Origin: Oscillospiraceae bacterium
GTDB lineage: Bacteria; Bacillota; Clostridia; Oscillospirales; Ruminococcaceae
Assembly (NCBI GenBank): GCA_004555865.1
Contig: SFJO01000001.1
Location: 132,813 to 196,812 of the forward strand
Reading direction: 5' to 3'
Length of the DNA stretch: 64,000 nucleotides
The notes under the pieces are model-generated. The model saw only the letters and a list, made by a program, of their open reading frames with translations. It ran no database searches and was not told where the DNA came from. Position 1 is the stretch's first letter; each line of letters opens with the position of its first letter. A program made the position numbers and the translations under genes. Below are positions 34,645 through 43,541 of this stretch, in pieces.

Positions 34645-35361
34645 TCAGCCCTGGGCCAGGCGAATGGCCCGGGCCAGATCCAGCCTGCCGGTGTACAGGG
34701 CCTTGCCCAGAATGGCCCCCCAGGTGCCCAGCTTGTCCAGCGTGACCAGCTCTTCCTCAAAGCTGATGCCGCCGCTGGCCGTCACCTTCAGGCCCTCGAT
34801 CTTCGCAAGCTCCCGGTACAGTTCCAGATTGGTGCCCTGCTCGGCGCCGTCCCGGCTGATGTCGGTGTAGATCACGGCCCCCACGCCCGCCTCGTGCAGG
34901 CGGCGGCAGAAGTCCACCCCGCGCTCCGCCGAAAGCTCCTTCCAGCCGTTCACGGCCACATAGCCGTCCCGCGCGTCCACGCCAACGGCGATCCGGTCGC
35001 CGTATTTTTGGGCCATGCGGGCGGTAAAGTCAAAGTCCTTCACGGCAATGGTGCCCAGAATGCACCGGCCCACGCCCAGGTCGAGGTATTGGCGGATGCG
35101 CTCCTCGGTGCGGATGCCGCCGCCCACCTCAATGTACAGGCCGCCCTGCCGGGTCAGGGCCTCGATGGTTTTAAAGTTGGCCAAGGTGCCGTCCTTTGCG
35201 CCATCCAGGTCCACCACATGCAGGTTTTTGGCTCCCGCCTCCAGAAACTGGCGGGCAATGGCGCAAGGGTCGGCGGAATACACGGTCATCTGGTCATAAT
35301 CGCCCTGGTACAGGCGCACCACCTGGCCGCCCCGCAGGTCAATGGCAGGAAAAATCTGCAT
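34645..35361 (-). CDS. hisA: ProFAR isomerase HisA
   Basis: This 238-residue beta/alpha barrel reads MQIFPAIDLRGGQVVRLYQG at the start (catalytic Asp in AIDL). It continues with VDLDGAKDG, YIEVGGGIRTEE, VGVDARDGYVAVNGW and TDISRDGAEQGTN, the second catalytic Asp motif. It isomerises ProFAR to PRFAR in histidine synthesis. It is flanked by hisH (22 bases) and hisF (20 bases). Confidence 0.97.
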   Translation of the reverse strand: MQIFPAIDLRGGQVVRLYQGDYDQMTVYSADPCAIARQFLEAGAKNLHVVDLDGAKDGTLANFKTIEALTRQGGLYIEVGGGIRTEERIRQYLDLGVGRCILGTIAVKDFDFTARMAQKYGDRIAVGVDARDGYVAVNGWKELSAERGVDFCRRLHEAGVGAVIYTDISRDGAEQGTNLELYRELAKIEGLKVTASGGISFEEELVTLDKLGTWGAILGKALYTGRLDLARAIRLAQG

Positions 35362-35383
35362 TTGGCTCCTCCTCTTTCATCCC

Positions 35384-35995
35384 TCACAGCTCGGCAAAGG
35401 CCTTCAAAAGGCGCAGGCCGGTGTCGCCGCTCTTTTCCGGGTGGAACTGCGTGCCGTACACCAGCCCCCGGCGCACCGCCCCGGTGACGGGCAGCTCGTA
35501 TTCGCTGGTGGCCAGGGTGCTCTCGACACAGTGTTTGGCATAATAGCTGTGTACGTAGTAAACGCACTCGCCCTCGTTCACATACTGAAACAGCGGGTCC
35601 TCCGGGCGGGTGAGGTGCAGGGCGTTCCAGCCGATGTGGGGGACCTTGAGGGTTTTATCCTGCAAATCGTCCTCCAGCGGGCACACCTGGCCCGGAATCA
35701 GCCCCAGGCCCGCGTGCTCGCCGTACTCATAGCTCTTGTCAAACAGCAGCTGCATTCCAAGGCAGATGCCCAGCATCGGCTTTTTTTGCACCTGCTGCTT
35801 CAGCACCGGCACAAGGCCCGTCTCTTCCAGCTTGCGCATGGCGTCGGCAAAGGCGCCCACGCCGGGCAGAATGATCCGGTCGGCGGTTTCCAGCCGGGCC
35901 GGGTCCCGGGTGATTTCATTTTCCAGCCCCAGATAAGAAAGGCTGGAGGACAGGCTGAACAGGTTGCCCACCCCATAGTCGATCACTGCGATCAT
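35384..35995 (-). CDS. hisH: Imidazole glycerol phosphate synthase glutaminase subunit HisH
   Basis: This 203-residue class I glutamine amidotransferase has an oxyanion region near PGVGAFADAM, the nucleophile Cys in PMLGICLGMQLLF and the His/Glu pair in TQFHPEKSG. It supplies ammonia to HisF. It begins 23 bases after the hisB stop. There are no unusual features. Confidence 0.97.
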   Translation of the reverse strand: MIAVIDYGVGNLFSLSSSLSYLGLENEITRDPARLETADRIILPGVGAFADAMRKLEETGLVPVLKQQVQKKPMLGICLGMQLLFDKSYEYGEHAGLGLIPGQVCPLEDDLQDKTLKVPHIGWNALHLTRPEDPLFQYVNEGECVYYVHSYYAKHCVESTLATSEYELPVTGAVRRGLVYGTQFHPEKSGDTGLRLLKAFAEL

Positions 35996-36018
35996 GGCAA
36001 TTTCCTTTCCTGGTTGGG

Positions 36019-36609
36019 TTACACCAGCAGGCCCTTGGTGCTGGGGATTTCGTTCTCTTTCCCCGGCTCGATGGCCACGGCCTGGCGCAGCGCCCGGCCC
36101 ATGCCTTTGAACACGGCCTCCAGAATGTGGTGGCTGTTTTCGCCCGCCAGCTGCTTCAGATGTACGGCGCTGGGGCAGCTGCGCACAAAGGCCAGCCAGA
36201 ATTCCTTGCCCAGCTCGGTGTCAAACGTGCCTACCTTTTCGGTGGGCAGCTCCACCTGCCAGCCCAGATGGGCCCGGCCGGAGAGATCCACCGCACACAC
36301 CATCAGCACCTCGTCCATGGGCAGAATGAAGCTGCCGTAGCGGGTAATGCCCCGCATTTCGCCCAGCGCCTGCTGAAAGGCCTTTCCCAGGCAGATGCCC
36401 ACATCCTCCACCGTGTGGTGGTCGTCCACCCAGGTATCGCCCTTGCAGCAAACGGCCAGGTCAAAGCTGCCGTGGCGGCAGAACAGCTCCAGCATGTGAT
36501 TCAGAAAGCCGCAGCCGGTGTCCACCTGATACACGCCTTTGCCGTCCAGCTTCAGGCGCAGGGTGATGTCGGTTTCGGCTGTTTTGCGCTTGATCTCTGC
36601 ATTTCTCAT
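36019..36609 (-). CDS. hisB: Imidazoleglycerol-phosphate dehydratase
   Basis: At 196 residues this is the monofunctional form. It has the family's two histidine-rich manganese sites, DDHHTVEDVGICLG and NSHHILEAVFKG, and the expected opening with CGFLNHMLELFCRHGSFDL. It converts imidazoleglycerol phosphate to imidazole acetol phosphate. It follows hisC by 18 bases. Confidence 0.97.
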   Translation of the reverse strand: MRNAEIKRKTAETDITLRLKLDGKGVYQVDTGCGFLNHMLELFCRHGSFDLAVCCKGDTWVDDHHTVEDVGICLGKAFQQALGEMRGITRYGSFILPMDEVLMVCAVDLSGRAHLGWQVELPTEKVGTFDTELGKEFWLAFVRSCPSAVHLKQLAGENSHHILEAVFKGMGRALRQAVAIEPGKENEIPSTKGLLV

Positions 36610-36627
36610 GGTCTGCTCCTTCCCGCC

Positions 36628-37686
36628 TCAGGCCCCCAGCTTTTCAAGGGCCGCAATCAGGGTCTCCATCTCCTGCTGGGTGCCGATGGTGATGCGCAGG
36701 TAGTTGGAGATGCGGGGTGCGTCAAAATGGCGCACCAAAATGCCCTCCTGCTTCAAAGCGCGGTACAGGGCCCCGCCCTCCATGCGGCTGCTGGCCGCAA
36801 ACAGGAAGTTGGTGTTGGAATCCAGAACCGTGAAGCCCAGCTTTTTCAGGGCCTGGGCCGTCCACTGCCGGGAGGCCCGCACCTTGCCGGTGCACTCCTC
36901 AAAATAAGCCTCATCCTCCATGGCGGCCGTACCGGCCAGCAGGGTGAGCCGGTTGATGTTGTAAGGGTTGTAGCTGAACTTCACCCGGTTCAGGTCGGCG
37001 ATCAGCTCCTCGCTGCCGATGGCAAAGCCCAGCCGCGCCCCGGCCAGATTGCGGGACTTGGAGAAGGTCTGCACCACCAGCAGGTTCGGGTACTTTTCCA
37101 CCAGCGGCACACAGCTCTCAGCCCCGAAATCCACATAAGCCTCGTCCACGATGACCACATGGTCCGGGTCGGCCTGAAGCAGCCGCTCGATCTGCGCAGG
37201 CTTCAGGGCAAGGCCGGTGGGGGCATTGGGGTTCGCAATGACCACCGTGGCCCCAAGGCCCAGATAGTCCTCCACGTTCAGGGTGAAGTCCTCCCTCAGA
37301 GGGATGACCTTGTCCGGCACGCCCCAGAGCTTTGCCCATACGCCGTAAAAGCCGTAGGTAATGTCCGCGTAGGCCAGCGGGGTCCGTTCGTCGCAGAAGG
37401 CCCGCACCGCAAAGCTGAGCACCTCGTCGCTGCCGTTGCCGGGCATCACCTGGGTGGGCTTCACTCCGCAGCGGGCGGCAATGGCGTTGACAAGGCCGGT
37501 GCAGGCGGGGTCGGAGTAAAGGCGCAGATCCCGCACGGCATCGGCGTTCACCGCCTTGACCACCTGCGGGCCCGCCGGATAGGGGCTTTCGTTGGTGTTC
37601 AGCTTGATGTAGCGGCGGTCCTGGGGCTGCTCGCCGGGGGTATACGGTTCAAGCGCAGCAAGGGCGCTGGTAAAATAGCGGCTCAT
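36628..37686 (-). CDS. hisC: Histidinol-phosphate aminotransferase
   Basis: This 352-residue class I/II PLP aminotransferase has LNTNESPYPAGP at the N-terminus, GNGSDEVLS, NPNAPTG, DEAYVDFG, and the PLP lysine in TFSKSRNLAGARLGFAIG. It transfers an amino group from glutamate to imidazole acetol phosphate. It begins two bases after the hisD stop, indicating close translational linkage. Confidence 0.96.
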   Translation of the reverse strand: MSRYFTSALAALEPYTPGEQPQDRRYIKLNTNESPYPAGPQVVKAVNADAVRDLRLYSDPACTGLVNAIAARCGVKPTQVMPGNGSDEVLSFAVRAFCDERTPLAYADITYGFYGVWAKLWGVPDKVIPLREDFTLNVEDYLGLGATVVIANPNAPTGLALKPAQIERLLQADPDHVVIVDEAYVDFGAESCVPLVEKYPNLLVVQTFSKSRNLAGARLGFAIGSEELIADLNRVKFSYNPYNINRLTLLAGTAAMEDEAYFEECTGKVRASRQWTAQALKKLGFTVLDSNTNFLFAASSRMEGGALYRALKQEGILVRHFDAPRISNYLRITIGTQQEMETLIAALEKLGA

Positions 37687-37688
37687 GG

Positions 37689-38981
37689 TTATTCTCCTTT
37701 CTGCTCGTCTTCGTAGCGGATGGTCACACTGCGGGCATGGCCGTGCAGGCCCTCCCGCTCGGCAAAATCGGCAATGCGGGCCTGCACCTTGCCCAGAGCC
37801 TCCCGGGTGTAATACAGGAAGCTGGACTTCTTCACAAAGTCGTCCACCGACAGCGGGCTGGAGAAGCGGGCCGTGCCGCTGGTGGGCAGCGTGTGGTTCG
37901 GGCCGGCAAAGTAATCGCCCAGGGCCTCGGGCACGTTTTTACCCAAAAAGATACTGCCCGCATTGCGGATCTCATTCAGCAGGCTGAAGGGGTCATCCAC
38001 GCACACCTCCAGATGCTCCGGGGCAATGAGGTTGGCGGCGGCCACCGCCTTGTGCATATCGTCGGTCACAATGATCTTGCCGTTGGTGTCAATGCTGGTG
38101 CGGGCGATCTCCGCCCGGGGCAGCTGCGGAATCTGCACCTCCAGCTCCGCCTGCACGGCCAGCGCCAGCTCCCGGCTGTCGGTCACCAGCACAGCGCTGG
38201 CCAGCTTGTCGTGCTCGGCCTGGCTCAGCAGGTCGGCGGCCACCCAGGCCGGATTGCAGGTGCCGTCTGCCAGCACCAGAATCTCACTGGGTCCGGCGAT
38301 CATGTCAATGTCCACCTGGCCGTACACCTTGCGCTTGGCTGTTGCCACAAAGATGTTGCCGGGGCCAACGATCTTGTCCACCCGGGGCACGGTCTCGGTG
38401 CCGTAGGCCAGGGCGGCCACGGCCTGGGCGCCGCCTGCCTTTACAATGGTGGTCACACCCGCCACATGGGCCGCCGCCAGAATGGCCGGGGCGATCTTTC
38501 CGTCTTTGCCGGCGGGGGTGGTCATCACGATCTGCTCCACACCGGCGATCTTGGCGGGGATCACGTCCATCAGTACGGTGGAGGGGTAGCTGGCGGTGCC
38601 GCCGGGCACATACACGCCCGCCCGCTGGATGGGGGTGTATTTCTGGCCCAGCAGAATGCCGTCCTGGTCGTTCAGCACAAAGTTCTTGTGCTTCTGGGCC
38701 TCATGGAAGTGCCGGATGTTGGCGGCGGCCATCTCCAGCGTGGTGATAAAGTCCGGGTCAACCTGGGCCAGGCCCTCGGCCATCTCCTCCTCGCTCACCA
38801 GAAGATCGTCCAGTACCACATGGTCGAACTTCTCCGCATAGCGGTACAGGGCCTTGTCGCCCTCGGCCCGCACGTCGGCAATGATGCCATCCACCACGGC
38901 CTCCACATCCGCCTCGGCGCGGATGTCCCGGTTCAGGATCTGCTCGGGCCGCAGCTCGTCGAACTCATACAGCTTGATCAT
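37689..38981 (-). CDS. hisD: Histidinol dehydrogenase
   Basis: At 430 residues it has the standard length. Signature stretches include QKYTPIQRAGVYVPGGTASY, VDKIVGPGNIFVATAK, DMIAGPSEILVLAD and the zinc/catalytic region near NHTLPTSGTARF. It carries out the two-step NAD oxidation of histidinol to histidine. Its ATG shares one base with the stop of the hisZG gene upstream. Confidence 0.97.
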   Translation of the reverse strand: MIKLYEFDELRPEQILNRDIRAEADVEAVVDGIIADVRAEGDKALYRYAEKFDHVVLDDLLVSEEEMAEGLAQVDPDFITTLEMAAANIRHFHEAQKHKNFVLNDQDGILLGQKYTPIQRAGVYVPGGTASYPSTVLMDVIPAKIAGVEQIVMTTPAGKDGKIAPAILAAAHVAGVTTIVKAGGAQAVAALAYGTETVPRVDKIVGPGNIFVATAKRKVYGQVDIDMIAGPSEILVLADGTCNPAWVAADLLSQAEHDKLASAVLVTDSRELALAVQAELEVQIPQLPRAEIARTSIDTNGKIIVTDDMHKAVAAANLIAPEHLEVCVDDPFSLLNEIRNAGSIFLGKNVPEALGDYFAGPNHTLPTSGTARFSSPLSVDDFVKKSSFLYYTREALGKVQARIADFAEREGLHGHARSVTIRYEDEQKGE

Positions 38982-40627
38982 TACTCTGTCCCCTCCTGCA
39001 GCTTCTCCATCAGGGTGAGAAGCTCCTTGTTCTTGAATTTGTAGCTTGCCTTGTTGGCAATAAACCGGGCGCTGATGGGCATGAACTCGGTCAGCACCTT
39101 CAGGTTGTTTTCCTTGAGCGTGGTGCCGGTCTCCACGATGTCCACAATCACATCCGAAAGCCCCAGAATGGGGGCCAGCTCGATGGAACCATTCAGCTTG
39201 ATGATCTCAATGTCCCGCCCAAGGCTGGAATAATAGGCCTTGGCGATGTTCACAAACTTGGTGGCCACCCGAAGCGCCCGGCTGGGGTCGTCCGCAAAAT
39301 CGGTGGGGCCTGCCACACACATACGGCATTTGCCCAGGCCGGTGTCCAGCAGCTCGTACACGTCCGCGCCGCTCTCTTCCAGAATGTCCTTGCCCACAAT
39401 GCCCACATCGGCGGCGCCATGCTCCACATAAATGGCCACGTCGCTGGGCTTCACCAAAAAGTAGCGGATGCCCGCGGCGGGGTTTTCCACCACCAGCTTG
39501 CGGGTCTCGTTGTAATTTTCCTCACAACCGTACCCGGCCGCCGCCAGCAGGGCGTATACCTTATCGCCCAGGCGGCCCTTGGGCAGGGCCACGTTCAGCA
39601 TGGCGCTGCCGCTGGCCCGCTGCACCGGCGGCAGCGGGGCGTTCAGCCGCTCCATCTCGTCCAGATACAGCGCAAAGCCGATGGCTCCGGCCCCCGGGCA
39701 GAACTTCTGGGCCAGCAGGTCGTACTGGCCGCCCTTCAGCACCGGGCGGGGCAGCCCCGCCAGATAGCCCTGGAACACCAGGCCGGTGTAATACTCCATG
39801 TCGCCGGTGAGTGAGAGGTCCAGCTGAAGCTCCGTCCAGCCGTCCAGCGCCTGCCACAGGGTTTGCAGCTGGTCCAGCGCGGCGGCCATGGCCGCCTGCC
39901 CGGCCCGGGGCGAAGCCCCCCAGCGGCGGCGGCGCTGCCAATCCTCCATGCCGCCCAGCCGCTCCACCGCCCGGCACAGTTCCTGCGCGCCCTCCATCAC
40001 CTGGGCGAAGGGGCCGCTCAGGCCGGGCAGGCGGCACAGGGCCTCAATGCCGTCGGGCTGCACCCCGGCCGTCTGGGCCGTGCGCCGCAGCTGGTGGGCG
40101 TTCTTGCTCTTGATCAGCTCCAGCAGCTCGGGCCGCCACTGTTCCGCCACGTTCAGCGCATCCAGCAGGCCGGTCACGAAGCCCATGTGGCTCAGCTCCA
40201 GCACCGCCGGGGCCTCCAGCGCCTCCAGGCTCTGCCGGGCAAGGCCCAGCACCTGGGCCGTAGTCGCCTCATCCACCGCACCGATGCACTCCAGCCCCAT
40301 CTGGTTGATTTCTTTATAGGTATGGCTCTCCAGGCTGGGGCGGTACACGTTTTCGATGTAATAGTATTTTTCGCACTGGCCGGGGGCGGGCTGGGCATTT
40401 TTTGCAATGCTCAGGGTCACGTCCGGCTTCAGGGCCAGCAGCCGCCCGTCCAGGTCGGTGAAGGTAATCACCTGGTCGCTGGTGAGAAACCGCCGGTTCT
40501 CCTGATACAGGCCGTATTCCTCAAAGCGGCCCATGTGGAACTTGCGGTACCCCGCCTGCTCATACAGTGCACGCAGGCGCAGGCTGGCCCGCTCCTGCGG
40601 TTTCAAAATCGAAAAATCAAATTCCAT
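38981..40627 (-). CDS. hisZG: HisZ-HisG fusion: ATP phosphoribosyltransferase regulatory and catalytic parts
   Basis: The protein has 548 residues. Residues about 1-325 match HisZ, a class II HisRS paralogue: KPQERASLRLRALYEQAGYR, DLDGRLLALKPDVTLSIAK, YYTGLVFQGYLAGL, KGGQYD. Residues about 343-548 match the short-form catalytic HisG: LNVALPKGRLGDKV, ADVGIVGKDILEE, DIVETGTTLKENNL. The linker has no stop or frameshift. In most bacteria with short HisG the two are separate subunits of a hetero-octamer that starts histidine synthesis and is feedback-inhibited by histidine. Here a single chain heads the his operon, and its stop overlaps the hisD start. Confidence 0.92.
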   Translation of the reverse strand: MEFDFSILKPQERASLRLRALYEQAGYRKFHMGRFEEYGLYQENRRFLTSDQVITFTDLDGRLLALKPDVTLSIAKNAQPAPGQCEKYYYIENVYRPSLESHTYKEINQMGLECIGAVDEATTAQVLGLARQSLEALEAPAVLELSHMGFVTGLLDALNVAEQWRPELLELIKSKNAHQLRRTAQTAGVQPDGIEALCRLPGLSGPFAQVMEGAQELCRAVERLGGMEDWQRRRRWGASPRAGQAAMAAALDQLQTLWQALDGWTELQLDLSLTGDMEYYTGLVFQGYLAGLPRPVLKGGQYDLLAQKFCPGAGAIGFALYLDEMERLNAPLPPVQRASGSAMLNVALPKGRLGDKVYALLAAAGYGCEENYNETRKLVVENPAAGIRYFLVKPSDVAIYVEHGAADVGIVGKDILEESGADVYELLDTGLGKCRMCVAGPTDFADDPSRALRVATKFVNIAKAYYSSLGRDIEIIKLNGSIELAPILGLSDVIVDIVETGTTLKENNLKVLTEFMPISARFIANKASYKFKNKELLTLMEKLQEGTE

Positions 40628-40692
40628 CTCTCTTCACTCCAACCATTCCGGCACACGGCCAAACCGCCGCCTTTGTTCGTTCGCTGGCTTCC

Positions 40693-40721
40693 ATTATAAT
40701 TTATTCAGATAAAGTTGTAAA
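40693..40721 (-). promoter_or_regulatory. Main promoter of the histidine operon
   Basis: On the minus strand TTTACA (40721-40716), 17 bases, and TATAAT (40698-40693) lie about 66 bases upstream of hisZG. The leader is too short for a T-box, so histidine control must work by another route or through HisZ feedback. Confidence 0.8.
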
Positions 40722-40814
40722 GTAGTAAAATAATGATTTTATCTTTTGCCGGGCCCCGCCTGATTTTCGGCCCGCTTTTTCATCTGTTTCGCCAGCCTGC
40801 CCGGCCCGCAAAAA

Positions 40815-40868
40815 CACAATGGGCTGCCCGGCGCACCCTCTTTGAGCGAGAGGCGCAGAGCAGCCCAT
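40815..40868 (-). terminator. Terminator of the acidic membrane-anchored protein gene
   Basis: On the minus strand ATGGGCTGC / GCAGCCCAT arms (about 40868-40860 and 40828-40820), with an internal GCGCCTCTCGCTC helix, are followed by TGTGTTTTT. Confidence 0.65.
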
Positions 40869-40879
40869 ATTGGTTTTGT

Positions 40880-41275
40880 TTATCCGCGGCAGCCCAGGTC
40901 ATCCCAGTTGCCGAAATCCTCCGGAGAGGCAATGCGGGTGGGGTCCAGCTTGCCGTCCTCGCCCACCGGGGCCTCGGCGGCGCCCAGCTGAACGGGGTTT
41001 GCATTAGGGGCATCCGTTGCCGGGGCAGGGGCCGGCTCCTCCGCCTTCCCTTCCTCCGCGGCAGGCACAGCCGGCTCCCGGGCCGGTTCTTCCGCCGGTT
41101 CCTCGGCGGCCGCAGGCGCCTCAACGGTTTCGTCGGCCCCCTCCGGCTGCTGGGGCGGAATCATTACCTCATCCTCGTCCAGAATGGGGTCGTTCAGCTT
41201 TTTCAGCACAGTGGCCGCCACCGCACCGGCAGCCAGGCCCACACCCACAGCGATCAAACGTCTCATCATGCCCAT
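40880..41275 (-). CDS. Hypothetical membrane-anchored acidic protein
   Basis: This 131-residue protein of unknown function has one N-terminal membrane helix (LIAVGVGLAAGAVAATVL) and a low-complexity Glu/Ala/Pro-rich middle (about 40-90). It ends in a compact motif, DPTRIASPEDFGNWDDLGC, that looks conserved rather than random. The start at 41275 follows GGAGGAA. It is separated from the upstream GTPase gene by about 120 bases and may be co-transcribed with it. No function is proposed. Confidence 0.65.
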   Translation of the reverse strand: MGMMRRLIAVGVGLAAGAVAATVLKKLNDPILDEDEVMIPPQQPEGADETVEAPAAAEEPAEEPAREPAVPAAEEGKAEEPAPAPATDAPNANPVQLGAAEAPVGEDGKLDPTRIASPEDFGNWDDLGCRG

Positions 41276-41396
41276 GATGGTTCCTCCTTCTTGCCCGGTT
41301 TGCGGGCAGCGCTCGGTGGTTTTATCTCACATCAAATTCTGCCGGGGCACCCCTCCGGCCTCGAGCGCAGCGCTCGGCCAGCGGTACAGTGCTTTC

Positions 41397-42359
41397 TCAG
41401 CTGAAGGTCACCACGTCCTGCACGGGCTTCGTGCCGGGGGCCACCTCCAGAGCGGTCAGCACCGGTCCTTCGCCCCGGAACACCGGGTGGTACTTCACGC
41501 TCACCCGGGCGGTCAAGGTGATCCAGTCCCGCTGCTTCAGCTCCTTCACCTTGTCGTACTTGCAGGGGAAGCCCACAAACTGGATGTCCTGCACGCAGCA
41601 GGTCATGGCGAAGCGGCCGGGAACAAAGGAATCCTTGCCCGCACGGGGGGTCTGGCACACCTGGGCGGTGAACCGGACGATCTTGTTCTTGTACTTTTCC
41701 GGGGTCTCGCTGCAATCCATATACCAGACGCCGAAGTCCTGGTCCGCAATTTCGATCACCGGGGCCTCGATGTCAAAGGGCAGCGGGTCGGGAATGTCAT
41801 CGTAGGCCACGCTGCCGTCGGCAAATTCATAGGCGATGTCGCACCGGCGGGAGGCCTGGCGCACCACCTTGTGCACGAACTCGCGGCTCTCCTCGTCGTT
41901 CACGTTCTCGGCCCGGTTCAGCACGATCAGCTCGCTGGCGGCAACCTTATCCAGCAGCAGGCTGCGCATGGCGTTGTCGTTGGCGTACAGCTTGAAGGTG
42001 CTGCCATCCGCCGTGGCGATGCACTGGTAAATCACCCAGTTGTCCGGCATGGCGGCGGCCAGGTCGTTCAGCATCCACATGCCGTTGTACTCCACCACCA
42101 CGCGTCCGCAGCCGGATTTCTTGGCCAGCATCTCCAGGTTTTCTTTTGTCAGTTCGCTCTTGTCCTCCAGCGTGGCGGGATAAACGCCGCCAAAGGCGAA
42201 CTTTTCGGGGTCGTACTCCTCCTCGCCCTCTTCGCAGATGAGCAGCAGGGTCTTGTCGCCGGAGTCAAACTGCGGGTCCTCAAAGGTCTCCTGGATGAAC
42301 TTGGTCTTGCCGGACTCCAGGAAACCCACAAACAGATAAACGGGAATTTCTTTGCTCAT
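41397..42359 (-). CDS. CobW/G3E-type P-loop GTPase fused to a DUF1980-like domain
   Basis: The protein has 320 residues. The N-terminal ~200 residues are a G3E GTPase with P-loop GFLESGKT (12-19), an ENLEMLAKKSGCGRVVVEYNG switch-like region and VLNRAEN at the NKxD-like position. The C-terminal ~115 residues (GRFAMTCCVQDIQFVGFP, then KQRDWITLTARVS) resemble the OB-like domain of YcgQ/DUF1980 proteins, which act with YcgR permease-like partners. It lies 18 bases after the His-rich CobW gene, so the two form an operon. A role in metal delivery to an envelope protein is inference from the partner gene. Confidence 0.75.
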   Translation of the reverse strand: MSKEIPVYLFVGFLESGKTKFIQETFEDPQFDSGDKTLLLICEEGEEEYDPEKFAFGGVYPATLEDKSELTKENLEMLAKKSGCGRVVVEYNGMWMLNDLAAAMPDNWVIYQCIATADGSTFKLYANDNAMRSLLLDKVAASELIVLNRAENVNDEESREFVHKVVRQASRRCDIAYEFADGSVAYDDIPDPLPFDIEAPVIEIADQDFGVWYMDCSETPEKYKNKIVRFTAQVCQTPRAGKDSFVPGRFAMTCCVQDIQFVGFPCKYDKVKELKQRDWITLTARVSVKYHPVFRGEGPVLTALEVAPGTKPVQDVVTFS

Positions 42360-42377
42360 ACGATCCTCCGCAGGGGC

Positions 42378-43541
42378 TTACAGCTTGAACAGCTGATCCA
42401 GCGCCTTCTCGTCCAGCTTGGAGCCGATGACGCACAGGCGGCCGGTCACATCGGCCGCGCCGGTGCGCACCTGATGCTCGCCGGGCACATAGTCGAAGTG
42501 GAACCACTGGCCCTCGGTGCCGGGCACAATGCCCTTGGCGCGCAGAACGGCGCCCAGCTCGCCGGAATCCAGGCTCTCCAGCGCAAAGTTCAGCTCCGCC
42601 TCGGTGTACTTGCGGGCGGTCTCTTTGCCCCAGCTGGTGAACACCTCATCGGCGTGATGGTGGTGATGGTCATGGCCGCAGCCGCAGCTGCACGCACCGT
42701 CGTGGTCGTGATGATGTTCATGCTCATGATCATGGTCACAGCCGCACTCGTCATGGTCGTGATGATGGTGCTCGTGCTCCTCTTCCCCATGGTCATGATG
42801 ATGCTCGTGCTCATGATCGTGCTCGTCCTCATCCTCGTCGTGATGATGGCCGCAGCTGCACACGCCGTTCTCGTCGTAGTGGTGGTGATGCTCGTGCTCC
42901 TCCACGGTCTGGCGGGCCTGCTCCAGCAGGGCCTGCACAAAGTCGTCCTCACTTTCCATGGCCTTCAGGATCTGTGCGCCGGTCAGCTGGTTCCAATCGG
43001 TGGTCACGATGGTGGCCTTGGGGTTCTTCTCCCGCAGCATGGCCACGGCCTTCTCGATCTTCTCCTCGCTGGCAGCGCCGGTGCGGCTCAGCAGAATGGT
43101 GGAAGCATGGGACACCTGATCGTTGTAGAACTCACCGAAGTTCTTCATATACAGGCGCACCTTGTTCACGTCCGCCACCGTGACAAAGCTGTTCAGCTTC
43201 ACGTCCTCTTCGTCGGCGATGGTCTCCACCGCGCGGGTCACGTCGCTCAGCTTGCCCACGCCGGAAGGCTCGATGAGGATGCGGTCGGGATGGTACTGCT
43301 CCACGACCTTCTTCAGGGCGGCGCGGAAGTCGCCCACCAGGCTGCAGCAGATGCAGCCGGAGTTCATCTCGGTGATCTGGATGCCGGCCTCTTTCAGGAA
43401 GCCGCCGTCAATGCCGATTTCGCCGAACTCGTTCTCGATCAGCACGATCTGCTCGCCCTGGAACGCCTCGGCGATCAGCTTTTTGATGAGCGTGGTCTTG
43501 CCTGCGCCCAGGAATCCGGAAAAAATGTCAATTTTCGTCAT
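42378..43541 (-). CDS. CobW family GTP-binding metallochaperone with histidine-rich segment
   Basis: The protein has 387 residues. P-loop GFLGAGKTT near residues 9-17 is followed by IENEFGEIGID, the CxCC motif GCICCS typical of zinc-binding COG0523 proteins, EPSGVGK, and a C-terminal CobW_C domain (about 300-387). Between them residues about 213-297 contain roughly 34 histidines and seven cysteines in CSCG/CGC clusters, a likely metal store. The start was placed at ATG 43541, ten bases after AGGAGG. Zinc is the most likely metal by family; nickel or cobalt are possible. A TATAAT lies at 43684-43679 on this strand, but its -35 is weak. Confidence 0.88.
   Translation of the reverse strand: MTKIDIFSGFLGAGKTTLIKKLIAEAFQGEQIVLIENEFGEIGIDGGFLKEAGIQITEMNSGCICCSLVGDFRAALKKVVEQYHPDRILIEPSGVGKLSDVTRAVETIADEEDVKLNSFVTVADVNKVRLYMKNFGEFYNDQVSHASTILLSRTGAASEEKIEKAVAMLREKNPKATIVTTDWNQLTGAQILKAMESEDDFVQALLEQARQTVEEHEHHHHYDENGVCSCGHHHDEDEDEHDHEHEHHHDHGEEEHEHHHHDHDECGCDHDHEHEHHHDHDGACSCGCGHDHHHHHADEVFTSWGKETARKYTEAELNFALESLDSGELGAVLRAKGIVPGTEGQWFHFDYVPGEHQVRTGAADVTGRLCVIGSKLDEKALDQLFKL

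Noticed and set aside
42640..42900. Possible tandem repeat or CRISPR-like array in the His-rich segment
   Set aside because: The periodicity is due to repeated His, Asp and Glu codons in one coding region; repeat units vary in length and there are no spacers.
42590..42952. Overlapping frames rich in Thr/Ile/Met inside the His-rich CobW region
   Set aside because: They are out-of-frame readings of the His/Asp codon repeats. The in-frame protein has conserved motifs on both sides.
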